A DNA stretch of 64,000 nucleotides from Streptomyces sp. V4I2 (GTDB lineage Bacteria > Actinomycetota > Actinomycetes > Streptomycetales > Streptomycetaceae): positions 124,001-188,000 of the forward strand of contig NZ_JAUSZM010000004.1 of NCBI RefSeq assembly GCF_030817655.1, read 5' to 3'. Shown here piece after piece: positions 23,809 to 31,924 of the stretch. A program made the position numbers and the translations under genes. The notes beneath the pieces were generated by a model, which searched no databases, was not told where the DNA came from, and saw nothing but the letters and a program-made list of their open reading frames with translations. Position 1 is the first letter of the stretch, and each line of letters starts with the position of its first letter.

Positions 23809-24708
23809 ATGTCCACCACCGGCAACGTCGTCGTCATCACCGGCGCCTCGAGCGGTTTCGGGGCGCTGACCGCCCGCGCGCTGGCCGACGCCGGCCACAC
23901 GGTCTACGCCGGCATGCGCCAGACCACCGGCCGCAACGCACCCCAGGTCCAGGCCGCCGCCGACTACGCCAACAAGCACCACGTCGACCTGCGCTCCATC
24001 GAGCTCGACGTGAATTCCCAAGCCTCGGTCGATGCCGCCATCGCACGGATCGAGGCCGAGCACGGCCACATCGACGTGCTGATCCACAACGCCGGGCACA
24101 TGGTGACCGGTCCCGCCGAGGCGTTCACCCCCGAGCAGCTCGCCGAGCTCTACAACGTGAACGTGCTTTCCACCCAGCGCGTCAACCGCGCGGCGCTGCC
24201 GGGCATGCGCAGGCGCGGACAAGGACTGGTGCTGTGGGTGTCCAGCACCAGCGTCAAAGGCGGCACCCCGCCCTACCTCGCCCCCTACTTCGCCGCCAAG
24301 GCCGGCATGGACTCCCTCGCGGTCTCCTACGCCGGCGAACTCGCCCGCTGGGGCGTGGAAACCTCGATCATCGTGCCCGGCTCGTTCACCAGCGGCACCA
24401 ACCACTTCGCGCACTCCGGCCGCCCGGACGACACTGCCGTCGAGGCCGAGTACGAGGCCAGGTACGCCGGCCTGATGGACCAGGTGGCCACCAAGCTCGC
24501 CGCCCTTGCCCCCGAGGGCGCGCCCGCGTCGCTGGTCTCCGACGAGATCGCCCGCATCGTCGCCCTGCCCGCCGGACAGCGCCCCTACCGCGTTCACATC
24601 GACCCCGCCGACGACGGATCCGAGGAGGTCTCCGAGAACGCCGACCGCATCCGCCGCGAATTCCTCACCCGCATCGACCTCGCCGACCTGCTCACCGTCC
24701 AGCGCTGA
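23809..24708 (+). CDS. SDR-family oxidoreductase
   Basis: A 299-residue short-chain dehydrogenase, second in the operon. It shows TGASSGFG for cofactor binding, LIHNAGHM, the serine in LWVSSTS and the catalytic YFAAK. It differs from the first SDR in a longer C-terminal lobe (GSFTSGTNHFAHSGRPDDTA, ALPAGQRPYRVHIDPADDGS), typical of SDRs that act on larger carbonyl or sugar-like substrates. ATG 23809 follows GAAAGGAACC. The two SDRs probably act on related substrates in one pathway. Confidence 0.9.
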   Translation: MSTTGNVVVITGASSGFGALTARALADAGHTVYAGMRQTTGRNAPQVQAAADYANKHHVDLRSIELDVNSQASVDAAIARIEAEHGHIDVLIHNAGHMVTGPAEAFTPEQLAELYNVNVLSTQRVNRAALPGMRRRGQGLVLWVSSTSVKGGTPPYLAPYFAAKAGMDSLAVSYAGELARWGVETSIIVPGSFTSGTNHFAHSGRPDDTAVEAEYEARYAGLMDQVATKLAALAPEGAPASLVSDEIARIVALPAGQRPYRVHIDPADDGSEEVSENADRIRREFLTRIDLADLLTVQR

Positions 24709-24780
24709 AACCCGGGTCCGGGACGGGAGGACGGACTCAGCCCTCCCGTCGAGGCTCCCCTCACCACCGAGGCAATCACC

Positions 24781-25113
24781 ATGCCCACCATCGAAACCCC
24801 GGCCGCCATCCAGACGTTCATCGAGGCCACCAACCAAGGTGACGCCGAGGCATTCGCCGCCGCGTTCACCCACGACGCCGAACTCAACGACTGGGGCCGC
24901 GAGTACCACGGCCGCGACGGCGTGCGCGCCTGGGACCGCACCGACAACATCGGCGTACAAGCACACTTCGAGCTGGACGCGATCGAGCCCGGCTCGTCAT
25001 CCGACACCTATGTCGCGACCGTGACCGTGACCGGCAACGGCCACAACGGCACCGGCCCCATGACATTCCACCTGCGCGACGGGCTGATCGCGAGCCTGCG
25101 GATCACGCCATGA
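24781..25113 (+). CDS. SnoaL/NTF2-like protein
   Basis: A 110-residue protein with the SnoaL/NTF2 pattern: an N-terminal helix (AAIQTFIEATNQGDAEAFAA AFTHDAELNDWG) followed by a curved beta sheet (FELDAIEPGSSSDTYVATVT, GPMTFHLRDGLIASLRITP). These cone-shaped proteins are small isomerases, hydrolases or ligand binders. It is the third gene of the operon, 72 bases after the second SDR. Its specific reaction is unknown. It ends just before the TetR gene. Confidence 0.8.
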   Translation: MPTIETPAAIQTFIEATNQGDAEAFAAAFTHDAELNDWGREYHGRDGVRAWDRTDNIGVQAHFELDAIEPGSSSDTYVATVTVTGNGHNGTGPMTFHLRDGLIASLRITP

Positions 25114-25202
25114 CACCGGGCGCGACGCGACACGCCGACTCGACCGCGGGCAGCGCCCACCTGGAAACTGACACGACCCCCGGCAACCGAGCAGGAGCAC
25201 AC

Positions 25203-25823
25203 GTGGCGAACAACGCGAACGGCCCCGCTGCCAAGGAAGGCAACGGTCGCGGACGAGGGCGCCGGCCCGCGGACGAGGTCCGAGCAGACGTCCTGCGCAC
25301 CGTCGGGGACCTGCTGCTCACCGAAGGCATCGCCGACCTCACCTTCGAACGCATCGCCAGGACATCGGGCGTAAGCAAGACCACCCTCTACAAATGGTGG
25401 CCCTCCAAAGGAGCCCTCGCCCTGGACGGCTACGTACACGCCGTCCAGGAAACGCTCGCCTTCCCCGACACCGCAGACATCCGCGCCGACCTGCTCACCC
25501 AACTTCGCGCCTTCGCCCACGTCATGACCCAGACCCCAGGCGGGCGAGTACTGACCGAGCTGATCGGCGAGTCACAGACAGACCAGGACCTGGCCACCGC
25601 CTACCGGAAGCTGTACTCGTCGCAGCGGCGCCGACTCGCGGCGGAACGCCTCCACCGAGCCCAGGAACTCGGCCAGATCCGCACCGACATCGACGTGCAA
25701 GTCCTCGTCGACCAACTCTGGGGCGCCGTCTACCACCGACTGCTCATCCCCGACGAACCCGTCACCGACGACTTCATCACCGCGCTCGTGAACAACCTGC
25801 TGGATGGAATCCGCCCGAAGTAG
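25203..25823 (+). CDS. TetR/AcrR-family repressor
   Basis: About 206 residues. The N-terminal HTH is TFERIARTSGVSKTTLYKWW, followed by a helical ligand-binding domain with GGRVLTELIGESQTDQDLAT and the TetR_C-type end DFITALVNNLLDGIRP. GTG 25203 follows CAGGAG and is preferred over an upstream ATG at 25110 that overlaps the NTF2 gene. It probably binds the 22964-22984 palindrome and represses its own operon until a substrate of the SDRs appears. This is inference from position. Confidence 0.85.
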   Translation: MANNANGPAAKEGNGRGRGRRPADEVRADVLRTVGDLLLTEGIADLTFERIARTSGVSKTTLYKWWPSKGALALDGYVHAVQETLAFPDTADIRADLLTQLRAFAHVMTQTPGGRVLTELIGESQTDQDLATAYRKLYSSQRRRLAAERLHRAQELGQIRTDIDVQVLVDQLWGAVYHRLLIPDEPVTDDFITALVNNLLDGIRPK

Positions 25824-26205
25824 TGCCATGGGGAACGCGGTGATGATGGCGGCTCGGTGGTCGGTCAGACACCTCATTCCGATGGCTCGCACGGGCAGCC
25901 GTCCTGGCCTCGCCCGTGTGGTGGAGCCTGCCCCATGGGGAGTGGAGTCCGAGCGGCCGACTCGATTACCGACGCGGTCGCGCGGGAGGCGGTGCGTGTA
26001 CCGGGCTGACTCCATCCCGCCGGGGAGCATCGCCACATCACGCGATCGGGCAGCCGGGCTGACCCATCTGCAGGCCGTGACCACCCATGGGGCCGAGGTG
26101 GACGACGTTGGATGCCAGTGTGAGCGGAGCCGCACCGGGAGCCTCAGTGATCACCCCCTTGTTGTATCTGATGCAACATCGATGCATCTGGCCTTCGCGG
26201 GCAGG
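25824..26205. other. Gene-free stretch
   Basis: No frame in these 380 bases has convincing coding character. The region is the border between the SDR operon and the minus-strand plasmid block. TGTTG and CAACA near 26165-26185 form a weak inverted repeat. No terminator or mobile-element end was recognised. Confidence 0.4.
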
Positions 26206-26586
26206 TCACCGCTTCGAGTGACCTCGCAACAACCTCATCACCGAGGCGCTGACCAGCACGAAACGGTGCACGGCCAGCTGTAGCGTGTTGCGCTCGATGC
26301 AATTCATCCCGTTTTGCAGGGTTCGCCAGCTGTGGACGCGGTCCATGTACGCAGCGGCGGCCTCGATGATGTCGGCCCACCGCTGGTGACCGAGGACGAC
26401 GAACCTGTCCGGGTAAAGGCCGTCGTCGTTCGGAGCTCCGATGCCGGCGACGTACAGCCCGCCGTAGGCGATGAACCCGTTGTCGGCCGCATCCTCACTG
26501 CTGGGGGTCCAGATGCCCTCAGCGGGGACGGCCGTGCCGTCGTCGGCTTCGCTGGTCTCGATCTCGTACTCGGCCGTGGTCACCAT
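26206..26586 (-). CDS. Hypothetical plasmid protein
   Basis: A 126-residue protein with ATG at 26586. The N-terminal half is acidic (EIETSEADDGTAVPAEGIWT) and the middle is compact (FIAYGGLYVAGIGAPNDDGL, YPDRFVVLGHQRWADIIEAA). The C-terminal 40 residues are basic and hydrophobic. The start overlaps the stop of the next upstream gene by 7 bases, so the two are coupled. No family was recognised. It is the last gene of a long minus-strand operon. Confidence 0.6.
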   Translation of the reverse strand: MVTTAEYEIETSEADDGTAVPAEGIWTPSSEDAADNGFIAYGGLYVAGIGAPNDDGLYPDRFVVLGHQRWADIIEAAAAYMDRVHSWRTLQNGMNCIERNTLQLAVHRFVLVSASVMRLLRGHSKR

Positions 26587-27266
26587 GGGGCGCTCACGTC
26601 CTCGAGGAGGGCCGCCAGGAGCTCGCAGGCGTCGGCCTCGTGCGGGTCGTTGTAGGAGGCGTGCTCGCTGACGTGGAACTCCGTGTCCTGCGCGGTGACC
26701 GTGTACCCGGGCAAGACGGTGGCCGCCTTGCCCTCCAGCAGGGTGTTGAGGCAGTCCGCGTCACGGGAGGCGAGCCATGTCTGGGTGTACGGGCCCATGC
26801 GGAGCAGGGTGCGGCCGGAGGTGTCCTTCCGGCGGGCTTCGACGTGGACGGCGTAGTGCGCGGGTTCCATGCCGACGTCGTCGGGGAGGTCCAGGTCCGC
26901 CGCGGCGTGGGTGAGCGGTGTGAGGGCCGGGTTCCACACTCCGAGGATCTTGTCTGTCTCGCAGCGCAGCCAGCCCCTGCCGGTGTAGCCGAGCTGGTGG
27001 CCGTGGAGGTAGGCCGCGGCGTGCGGGGTGTCGGGGTGGACCAGGGAGACGGCGATCAGGTCGGGGCCGTGGTCGTCGCCGGGGCGGGGGTGGGCCCTTT
27101 CCACGAACGGTCCGACGCGTACGGCGATGTCCCGGTAGAGGCCAGGCGTCCAGGGCTCCGGGTCGCGCAGTGCGGCGAGCAGCGCGCGGAACTGGTCGAC
27201 GGCTGCCTGGTCCTCGGGGGTGAGGGCGCCGGGCGCATGGCCGCAGCGGCGGAAGGGTCGCTTCAT
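26580..27266 (-). CDS. Hypothetical plasmid protein
   Basis: A 228-residue protein starting at ATG 27266 behind AGGAG. It has a helical N-terminus (TPEDQAAVDQFRALLAALRD) and a mixed domain with GPDLIAVSLVHPDTPHAAAY, RGWLRCETDKILGVWNPAL and LRMGPYTQTWLASRDADCLN. There are no membrane segments, signal peptide or clear metal site. It overlaps the HIT gene by 4 bases. I do not recognise the family. Its place in the operon suggests a soluble accessory protein of the plasmid. Confidence 0.65.
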   Translation of the reverse strand: MKRPFRRCGHAPGALTPEDQAAVDQFRALLAALRDPEPWTPGLYRDIAVRVGPFVERAHPRPGDDHGPDLIAVSLVHPDTPHAAAYLHGHQLGYTGRGWLRCETDKILGVWNPALTPLTHAAADLDLPDDVGMEPAHYAVHVEARRKDTSGRTLLRMGPYTQTWLASRDADCLNTLLEGKAATVLPGYTVTAQDTEFHVSEHASYNDPHEADACELLAALLEDVSAPW

Positions 27267-27718
27267 CGGGTGGGCTCCTGTTCGCGGGTGGAGTGGGTCC
27301 AGGGGAGCGCGAGGCCGTCGCCGGTGGTGCGGGGAACGAGGTGGCCGTGCAGGTGGAACACCGTCTGCGTCGCGTCCGGGCCGCAGGAGGTGAGGTAGTT
27401 CCACTGGCCGCCGATCTGTGCGGCGAGTTCGGCGGCGCGCAGCTGCACGGTGGCGGAGACGACGGGGTCGGTTGTGAAGTCGGCGACGTGGCCGCGGGGC
27501 AGGACCAGGAGGTGGCCGTCGGTGCAGCCGCGGCGCCCGTGTTCGTCGGCGCGCGGCAGGATCGCCAGGGCGTCAGCCCATTCGTGGACGATCGTGGCGG
27601 GCGCGCCGTCGTGAATGATCCGGCAGAAGGGGCAGTCGGGTCGCGGGTGTTTGCGGGGGACCGGCGGCCGGTTGATGTGGTGGTGGGTGACCTGGATGCG
27701 GGCGCCGGCCTCCCGCAT
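27263..27718 (-). CDS. HIT-domain protein, probably the C-terminal half of a split RapZ-HIT gene
   Basis: The HIT fold is clear: CPFCRIIHDGAPATIVHEWA, an ALAILP segment, DGHLLVLPRGHVADF, and the signature FHLHGHLVP with the His triad HLHGH. HIT proteins hydrolyse or transfer nucleotides (AMP-lysine, Ap4A or similar). ATG 27718 falls inside a segment (MREAGARIQVTHHHINRPPV) that reads as the end of the preceding RapZ-like domain. The two domains were therefore probably one polypeptide before a small indel near 27757. If translation starts here the HIT domain is complete. It overlaps the next gene by ATGA. Confidence 0.75.
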   Translation of the reverse strand: MREAGARIQVTHHHINRPPVPRKHPRPDCPFCRIIHDGAPATIVHEWADALAILPRADEHGRRGCTDGHLLVLPRGHVADFTTDPVVSATVQLRAAELAAQIGGQWNYLTSCGPDATQTVFHLHGHLVPRTTGDGLALPWTHSTREQEPTR

Positions 27719-28055
27719 CCGGTGGCCGATCGCGTCGGCAATGGCGGGCGCGGTGGCGGCCGTACCAGCAGTTCACCAGGAGCTGGACCGGGCGGCCGTG
27801 CGCGGCGGCGCGCAGTGCGGTGAGTTCGTGGACGGCGTCGCCGATGATGCGGGCCGCGCCCGGGGTGTTCAGGACGTAGTCGCGTACGCCTGCGTCCTGT
27901 CCGGTCTGGCGGGCGACGATGTCGGCGAGGGCCGGGTCGTCCGGCGGGTTCAGCAGCGCGTCGGTCAGGTTGATGCTGAGGATTGCGGCGCAGTAGCGGG
28001 GCGGCGGCGGGTCCTGCCAGCGGGCGCCGAAGGAGTCGATGAACACGTCGTACAC
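27573..28055 (-). pseudogene. RapZ C-terminal-domain-like protein, frameshifted
   Basis: GTG 28055 follows GGAGG. The sequence VYDVFIDSFGARWQDPPPPR, then SINLTDALLNPPDDPALADI, GVRDYVLNTPGAARIIGDAV and RPVQLLVNCWYGRHR matches the RapZ C-terminal domain, ending at the conserved C..GRHR motif. The frame then goes wrong (ARHCRRDRPPDAGG). The correct continuation, PAIADAIGHRMREAGARIQV, is in the HIT frame. One inserted base, or two deleted, at about 27757 explains it. RapZ-like domains bind nucleotides or small RNAs; here the role is unknown. The product as sequenced would be 160 residues with a wrong tail. Confidence 0.65.
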
Positions 28056-28087
28056 GGGGCCTCCAGGCTCGTACGGAGTAGGACTGA

Positions 28088-28118
28088 ACGCGGCGGCCGC
28101 ATGTGCGGGCCGCCGCGT
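28088..28118 (-). terminator. Intergenic stem-loop
   Basis: ACGCGGCGGCC (28088-28098) pairs perfectly with GGCCGCCGCGT (28108-28118). It lies between the 28135-29013 gene and the RapZ-like gene. It is a probable terminator or processing stem. Confidence 0.6.
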
Positions 28119-28134
28119 GAAGGGTGAGTGCGTG

Positions 28135-29013
28135 TCATCGGACGGCGAGGGCGGCGTGCTCCTGGTGCTGCTCGGCAGCCGCGGGGCTCGGCGCGTCGTC
28201 GACGGGCCACTGGTGCCGACAGGCGGGTGAGGGGCAGACGTGGACGCGTTGCCCGGTCTCGGAGTGGTAGTCCAGGCCGCGGCTGGGGCGAGCGCAGGCC
28301 GGGCAGCGGACGGGATCGCCGATGTCCTGCGTGTGGCCGTCCTGGGCGTACATCCAGGTGACGGGGAGGGCGCCGGGGGTATCCTCCGACGCCCTGCGGA
28401 TCCGCCAGTCGGTGCGGGTGGGGTAGGCGACGAACCGGCACCAGCCGCGGGTGATGCTGTCGGCGAGGGCGTGCCCGTCGAGCGGGCGCAGGCGCTGGCC
28501 GCAGGTGTGGCGGTAGTAGACGCTCGTGGCGGCAAGGACCTCCCGCACGGGTGGGTGGCCGCTGAAGAGCAGGTCGCCGTCCTCCCCGAACTCGGTCGCG
28601 AGCAGGCCCCGGTGGGTGAAGCTGACGTCGTCGCCGGACGGGACGAACACCGCCTGGTCCATGTCGTAGGCGTCTTCGGGGATCGTCGCCGATCCCCAGA
28701 TCCCGATGCCGTCCAGGATGGTGTCCAGCCGGTAGCGGGCGCCGTCGATGACCGGCTCCGTGCCCAGGGCGCGCGCCCACGCCGTGATGCCGTCGGTGTC
28801 ATGTTCACCGACGCGCAGGATCAGGCTATGCAGGGGACGGCCCGGCTCGGGGCACATGCTGCTGGAGATCGCGAAGCCGGTCAGCGGCAGGTCGGGGTGC
28901 TCCTGCAAGAGGCGACGGCCGACGGCGAGCTGCCCGTTCTCGCGGGACCCGTACCGCTCCAGCTGCGCCAGCAGCAGCTGGATTCGCTCGGGTGCTGGTG
29001 GACTGAGGGGCAT
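28135..29013 (-). CDS. Hypothetical protein with C-terminal zinc-ribbon
   Basis: A 292-residue soluble protein. The N-terminal two thirds has an ISSSMCPEPGRPLHSLILRV, GDDVSFTHRGLLATEFGEDG type mixed fold that I do not recognise. The C-terminal 60 residues carry two cysteine pairs, CPACARPS and CPSPACRH, about 20 residues apart, so a zinc ribbon is likely. ATG 29013 is a natural start. It is flanked by stem-loops on the downstream side. It probably has a nucleic-acid-related role, from the zinc ribbon alone. Confidence 0.65.
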   Translation of the reverse strand: MPLSPPAPERIQLLLAQLERYGSRENGQLAVGRRLLQEHPDLPLTGFAISSSMCPEPGRPLHSLILRVGEHDTDGITAWARALGTEPVIDGARYRLDTILDGIGIWGSATIPEDAYDMDQAVFVPSGDDVSFTHRGLLATEFGEDGDLLFSGHPPVREVLAATSVYYRHTCGQRLRPLDGHALADSITRGWCRFVAYPTRTDWRIRRASEDTPGALPVTWMYAQDGHTQDIGDPVRCPACARPSRGLDYHSETGQRVHVCPSPACRHQWPVDDAPSPAAAEQHQEHAALAVR

Positions 29014-29108
29014 CTGTGGCTCCTTGGTGAACAGGGGAGCGCCGCGCCCGCAAGATGGCGAGCGCAGCGCTCCGGAGTGTGTGGCTGGTGGTGTGGCGGA
29101 GTGTGTGT

Positions 29109-29675
29109 TCAGACGGTCGTGCTGATGCGGGCGATGGTGTCGGCGAGGTGAAGCAGGGCCGCGGTGTTGCCGTGGATGGCGTTCGCGATCTCTTCGACGT
29201 GGGCGTTGTTGAGGCGGTCGGCGTTGAGGTTGTCCATCGCGCGGATCGCCTCAAGGCGGTAGTCACGGCGCGGGGCGGGGAAGGTCGGTGTCTCGCGGCG
29301 GGCGGCGGCGACATCGGCGAGCGAGTTCAGCAGACGGACGCGGCCGTAGCGGGGGCGGTCGTCTTCCCAGTCGGCGGTGTGGAGTTCGACTTCCTTGTCG
29401 TCCTCGCTCCAGGCCGCGCGCACCTCGTAGCGGGCGTACGGCATGAACTCGGGCTGGGTCAGCCGGGCGAGCCGCAGGTTGCCGCGGTCGTTGATTCCGG
29501 CGGCCTCGAGCGGCTCGATGCCGAGTTCGGCGAGGCGGGCGTTGACCAGGCCGGCGTGGCGCTGTGCGCGCTGCAGGTTCTGGGCCACGGCGCTGATCTG
29601 CTGTTCCTGGTGTGCGGCCTCGGCGGCGGCGAGCCAGTCCGTCGTGGCGGGCTGATCGGTGGCAGTCATCGGCAT
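29109..29675 (-). CDS. Hypothetical helical plasmid protein
   Basis: A 188-residue protein. Helical N-terminus (TTDWLAAAEAAHQEQQISAV, AQNLQRAQRHAGLVNARLAE), a short beta-rich middle with WSEDDKEVELHTADWEDDRP, and a helical C-terminus. No motif was recognised. ATG 29675 is preceded by GAGGAATGCC. The gene stands between two stem-loop-containing gaps, so it may be a separate transcript. Similar proteins are common on Streptomyces integrative elements, from memory only. Confidence 0.6.
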   Translation of the reverse strand: MPMTATDQPATTDWLAAAEAAHQEQQISAVAQNLQRAQRHAGLVNARLAELGIEPLEAAGINDRGNLRLARLTQPEFMPYARYEVRAAWSEDDKEVELHTADWEDDRPRYGRVRLLNSLADVAAARRETPTFPAPRRDYRLEAIRAMDNLNADRLNNAHVEEIANAIHGNTAALLHLADTIARISTTV

Positions 29676-29705
29676 TCCTCGGGTTCTTGATGGGGTGACG
29701 CTGCG

Positions 29706-29739
29706 GGGGCGGCCGGACTTCGAGGTCGCCGGCCGCCCC
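29706..29739 (-). terminator. Intergenic stem-loop
   Basis: GGGGCGGCCGG (29706-29716) pairs with CCGGCCGCCCC (29729-29739) around a 12-base loop, between the genes at 29757 and 29675. Confidence 0.6.
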
Positions 29740-29756
29740 GGGCGTGCGGGGGTGGG

Positions 29757-29996
29757 TCAGCGGGCGCGGAAGGCGCCGCAGTGCTCGATGCGGTGGGCGC
29801 GGGCAGCGGGCTCGGCGAGCTGCTTGACGTGGTGGGGCTGGTCGACGTCGCCGTGCTCGGAGCAGACGACGGCGAACTGGGTGCGGCCGGGGCAGCCCGA
29901 CTGGGGGTCGCGGGGCTTGCCGGACGGCTTCACCTGGTGGTCGCAGGGGCTGTTGTCGGCGTGCCGGGGCTGCACGCTGATGGTGATGCGGGCCAT
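29757..29996 (-). CDS. Small Cys/His-rich plasmid protein
   Basis: A 79-residue protein with ATG at 29996 behind AGGAGATCG. It holds CDHQ, GCPGRTQF, CSEHGDVDQPHH and HCGAF, so several cysteines and histidines could bind a metal. Such small proteins resemble the mobile-element-transfer class of Streptomyces integrative plasmids, but I cannot assign it. It is isolated by stem-loops on both sides. Confidence 0.55.
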   Translation of the reverse strand: MARITISVQPRHADNSPCDHQVKPSGKPRDPQSGCPGRTQFAVVCSEHGDVDQPHHVKQLAEPAARAHRIEHCGAFRAR

Positions 29997-30027
29997 GAAC
30001 GTCGATCTCCTTGTGGGAACGCAGGGG

Positions 30028-30066
30028 AGCGCCGTGCCCGGCCGGTGAGGCGGGGCACGGCGCTCG
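30028..30066 (-). terminator. Intergenic stem-loop
   Basis: GAGCGCCGTGCCC (30028-30040) pairs perfectly with GGGCACGGCGCTC (30054-30066). It follows the stop at 30076. Confidence 0.65.
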
Positions 30067-30075
30067 GTGCGGGGG

Positions 30076-30264
30076 TTAGGGGGTGCGGGTGACCACGAGG
30101 AACTGGTCGGTTGGCAGGTCCATCACGACCTGGGCGTCGATGCCCTGGGCGCGTCGCCGGGCGGCGTACTCTTCTGCCGGCCACGAGCCGCGGGGGCTTC
30201 CGGCGGGGAACCGTTCCAGGATCGTGCGCTGTTCGGGAGCGGTCGTCGGGGCCGTCGCGCTCAT
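30076..30264 (-). CDS. Small hypothetical protein
   Basis: A 62-residue protein. ATG 30264 overlaps the stop of the upstream gene by 4 bases (ATGA). It contains ERFPAGSPRGSWPAEEYAAR and DAQVVMDLPTDQFLVVTR, probably a short helix-strand unit. No family was recognised. Confidence 0.55.
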   Translation of the reverse strand: MSATAPTTAPEQRTILERFPAGSPRGSWPAEEYAARRRAQGIDAQVVMDLPTDQFLVVTRTP

Positions 30265-30986
30265 TCGGGGTCGTCGGGGCCGGGGACGTCGCCGAACATG
30301 TCGTCGATCGCGCGGGTGACCTTCGGCCGGTGTTCGGGCCGGGTGGAGTTGAGGACGGCCCCGGTGAGGCCGGCCAGGTCGATGTCCTCGAAGACCTTGG
30401 CCAGTTCGGAGACCGTCTGGGGGTCCAGGACGGTCCCGGTGTCCGGGTGGCAGTTCATGGCGTCGGCCTGGTCGGCGAGCTGGTGTGCGCGCGCCGGGGT
30501 GATGTCGATGGTGTGGCAGTGCTCCAGGCCTGTGCCGAGGGCGCCGGTAGGGCTGATGTGGATCCGGATGCTCGCGTCCGGGCCGGGCTGGCCGGCCAGT
30601 GAGGTGAGGGCCTCGGCGAGGGCCTCGATCGCTGTGTTGCGGTTCGTCTCCGGGCGCGCGATGTCCGTGTCCGTGTCGTCCTCGGGGATGTCCAGTTCCG
30701 GGGCTTCCCACAGGATTTCGAGGGTGGTGGCCTGGAGCTGGAGCCCGCCGTCGGCGCTGTCCGGGAGGGCGAGGTGCCCGGTGACGCGCAGAAAGTCGCC
30801 GGGGCGGCACTCGGTGACGAGCGCGTTGATGACGTCCGGGTTCTGGCTGGTGCAGGGGATGGTCATGTCGTCGACCAGCTCCGCGGTGGGGGAGCAGTTC
30901 AACCGCCAGCAGGCGGTGCCGTCCTGCTTGCTGAAGACCGGGGCCTCGGACAGGTAGCCGTCCAGGGCGAGAGGGATGGATTCCAT
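30261..30986 (-). CDS. Hypothetical protein with OB-fold-like N-terminus
   Basis: A 241-residue acidic protein. The first 90 residues (MESIPLALDGYLSEAPVFSK, ACWRLNCSPTAE, DFLRVTGHLALPDSADGGLQ) have the strand pattern and length of a single-stranded-DNA-binding OB fold. The C-terminal part is helical with DITPARAHQLADQADAMNCH and DMFGDVPGPDDPE; the acidic end recalls SSB tails. A single-strand binding role is an inference. It shares its start region with the upstream stop (TGATG) and overlaps the downstream gene, so it is embedded in an operon. Confidence 0.55.
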   Translation of the reverse strand: MESIPLALDGYLSEAPVFSKQDGTACWRLNCSPTAELVDDMTIPCTSQNPDVINALVTECRPGDFLRVTGHLALPDSADGGLQLQATTLEILWEAPELDIPEDDTDTDIARPETNRNTAIEALAEALTSLAGQPGPDASIRIHISPTGALGTGLEHCHTIDITPARAHQLADQADAMNCHPDTGTVLDPQTVSELAKVFEDIDLAGLTGAVLNSTRPEHRPKVTRAIDDMFGDVPGPDDPE

Positions 30987-31186
30987 CAGTTCACCGCCTG
31001 CGTCGTCGTGGGATTGGAGGCCCTGGTGCAGGGCTTGCGCTGGGCGAGGTCCAGGAGCTCGCGGTTGCGCTTCTTCTGGGCGTCGGTGAGCGGCCGGGCC
31101 TTCGCGCCGTGGCGGTGCCAGAGCGGGGAGGCGGGCGGCTCGGGGTAGGCGAGGGCGTGGTCCACCTCGCGTTGGGTGCTGCTCAA
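30986..31186 (-). CDS. Small hypothetical protein
   Basis: A 66-residue protein, Arg/Pro-rich at the start and with a basic helix (LTDAQKKRNRELLDLAQRK). The TGA shares a base with the next ATG (TGATG at 30986). No family was recognised. It could contact DNA through the basic helix. Confidence 0.5.
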   Translation of the reverse strand: MSSTQREVDHALAYPEPPASPLWHRHGAKARPLTDAQKKRNRELLDLAQRKPCTRASNPTTTQAVN

Positions 31187-31208
31187 GGCAGCCTCCAGGT
31201 GGAGGGGT

Positions 31209-31487
31209 TCAGGCGTGGTCGTCGTCGCGCCGGCGCTTGGGCTGGACGTCGGACGCGAAGCGTCCGAGGCGGGCCTCGGTGGGGTTCACGGCGATCCAGT
31301 CCTCAGCGCACGCCTTGTGCACGGGCTCCCCGTAGTGGGAGCGCATCGGCGTGGGCTTGTCGCACAGCGCGCAGGGGCGGTCCTGCCAGCGGTCGAAATG
31401 CTGGCTGTCGCGCCGATCGAGAAGGGCGCCAGGAACCGGGATCAGACCCGGCTCGAACAGCGGCTTCTTGCTGCGGCGGCCTGTCAC
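31209..31487 (-). CDS. Small zinc-finger-like protein
   Basis: A 92-residue protein starting at GTG 31487, whose GTGA overlaps the stop of the ASCH gene. It contains CALCDKPTPMRSHYGEPVHKAC, a CxxC...HxxxC arrangement typical of a treble-clef or HNH-like zinc finger, and a basic C-terminus (SDVQPKRRRDDDHA). The paired H and C residues suit zinc binding. A nuclease role is possible but no HNH triad is evident. Confidence 0.6.
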   Translation of the reverse strand: MTGRRSKKPLFEPGLIPVPGALLDRRDSQHFDRWQDRPCALCDKPTPMRSHYGEPVHKACAEDWIAVNPTEARLGRFASDVQPKRRRDDDHA

Positions 31488-31924
31488 GGCCGGAAGTCGG
31501 GAAGCTGCTGGAACACCTGCGCCACCAGGTCCGGCGTCGGCTTCCAGGCCGGAAGCGCGCCTGTGGCGGGCACGGGCAGAGCGAGCTCCTGGACGTCTTC
31601 GAGGACCAGGTGGTGCGCGCCGCGCTCCGCCCACAGGCTGGTGCACCGCTCGGGCCCCTGGTCGGGGTGGCAGTCGATGAGGCGGGCGATGCCGATGACC
31701 GCGCCACGGTGCAGTTCGCGGCCGCGGATCGCGGTGGCGACCAGCGGGTCACGCAGGGCGGGGCGCTCCAGCTTCTGCCCGGCATGGATCAGTACCCAGC
31801 CTTGCCACGGCCAGCGCCGGGGCCTGTTCTCCGGGTTCTTCCCGGCGAGGATGCAGGTGGCCCAGGGCTGGCGGATCGTGATGCCGCGGATCCAGTCGCC
31901 CTCGGGCAGGGTCGCGACGCTCAT
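31484..31924 (-). CDS. ASCH-domain-like protein
   Basis: A 146-residue protein. It opens with IRGITIRQPWATCILAGKNP, then ENRPRRWPWQGWVLIHAGQK, the typical ASCH start (IRQPWA..I..G.K..ENR). ASCH domains bind RNA or modified nucleotides and resemble PUA folds. ATG 31924 forms ATGA with the stop of the GGDEF gene, so the two are coupled. A role in RNA or nucleotide handling is likely; no partner is known. Confidence 0.75.
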   Translation of the reverse strand: MSVATLPEGDWIRGITIRQPWATCILAGKNPENRPRRWPWQGWVLIHAGQKLERPALRDPLVATAIRGRELHRGAVIGIARLIDCHPDQGPERCTSLWAERGAHHLVLEDVQELALPVPATGALPAWKPTPDLVAQVFQQLPDFRP

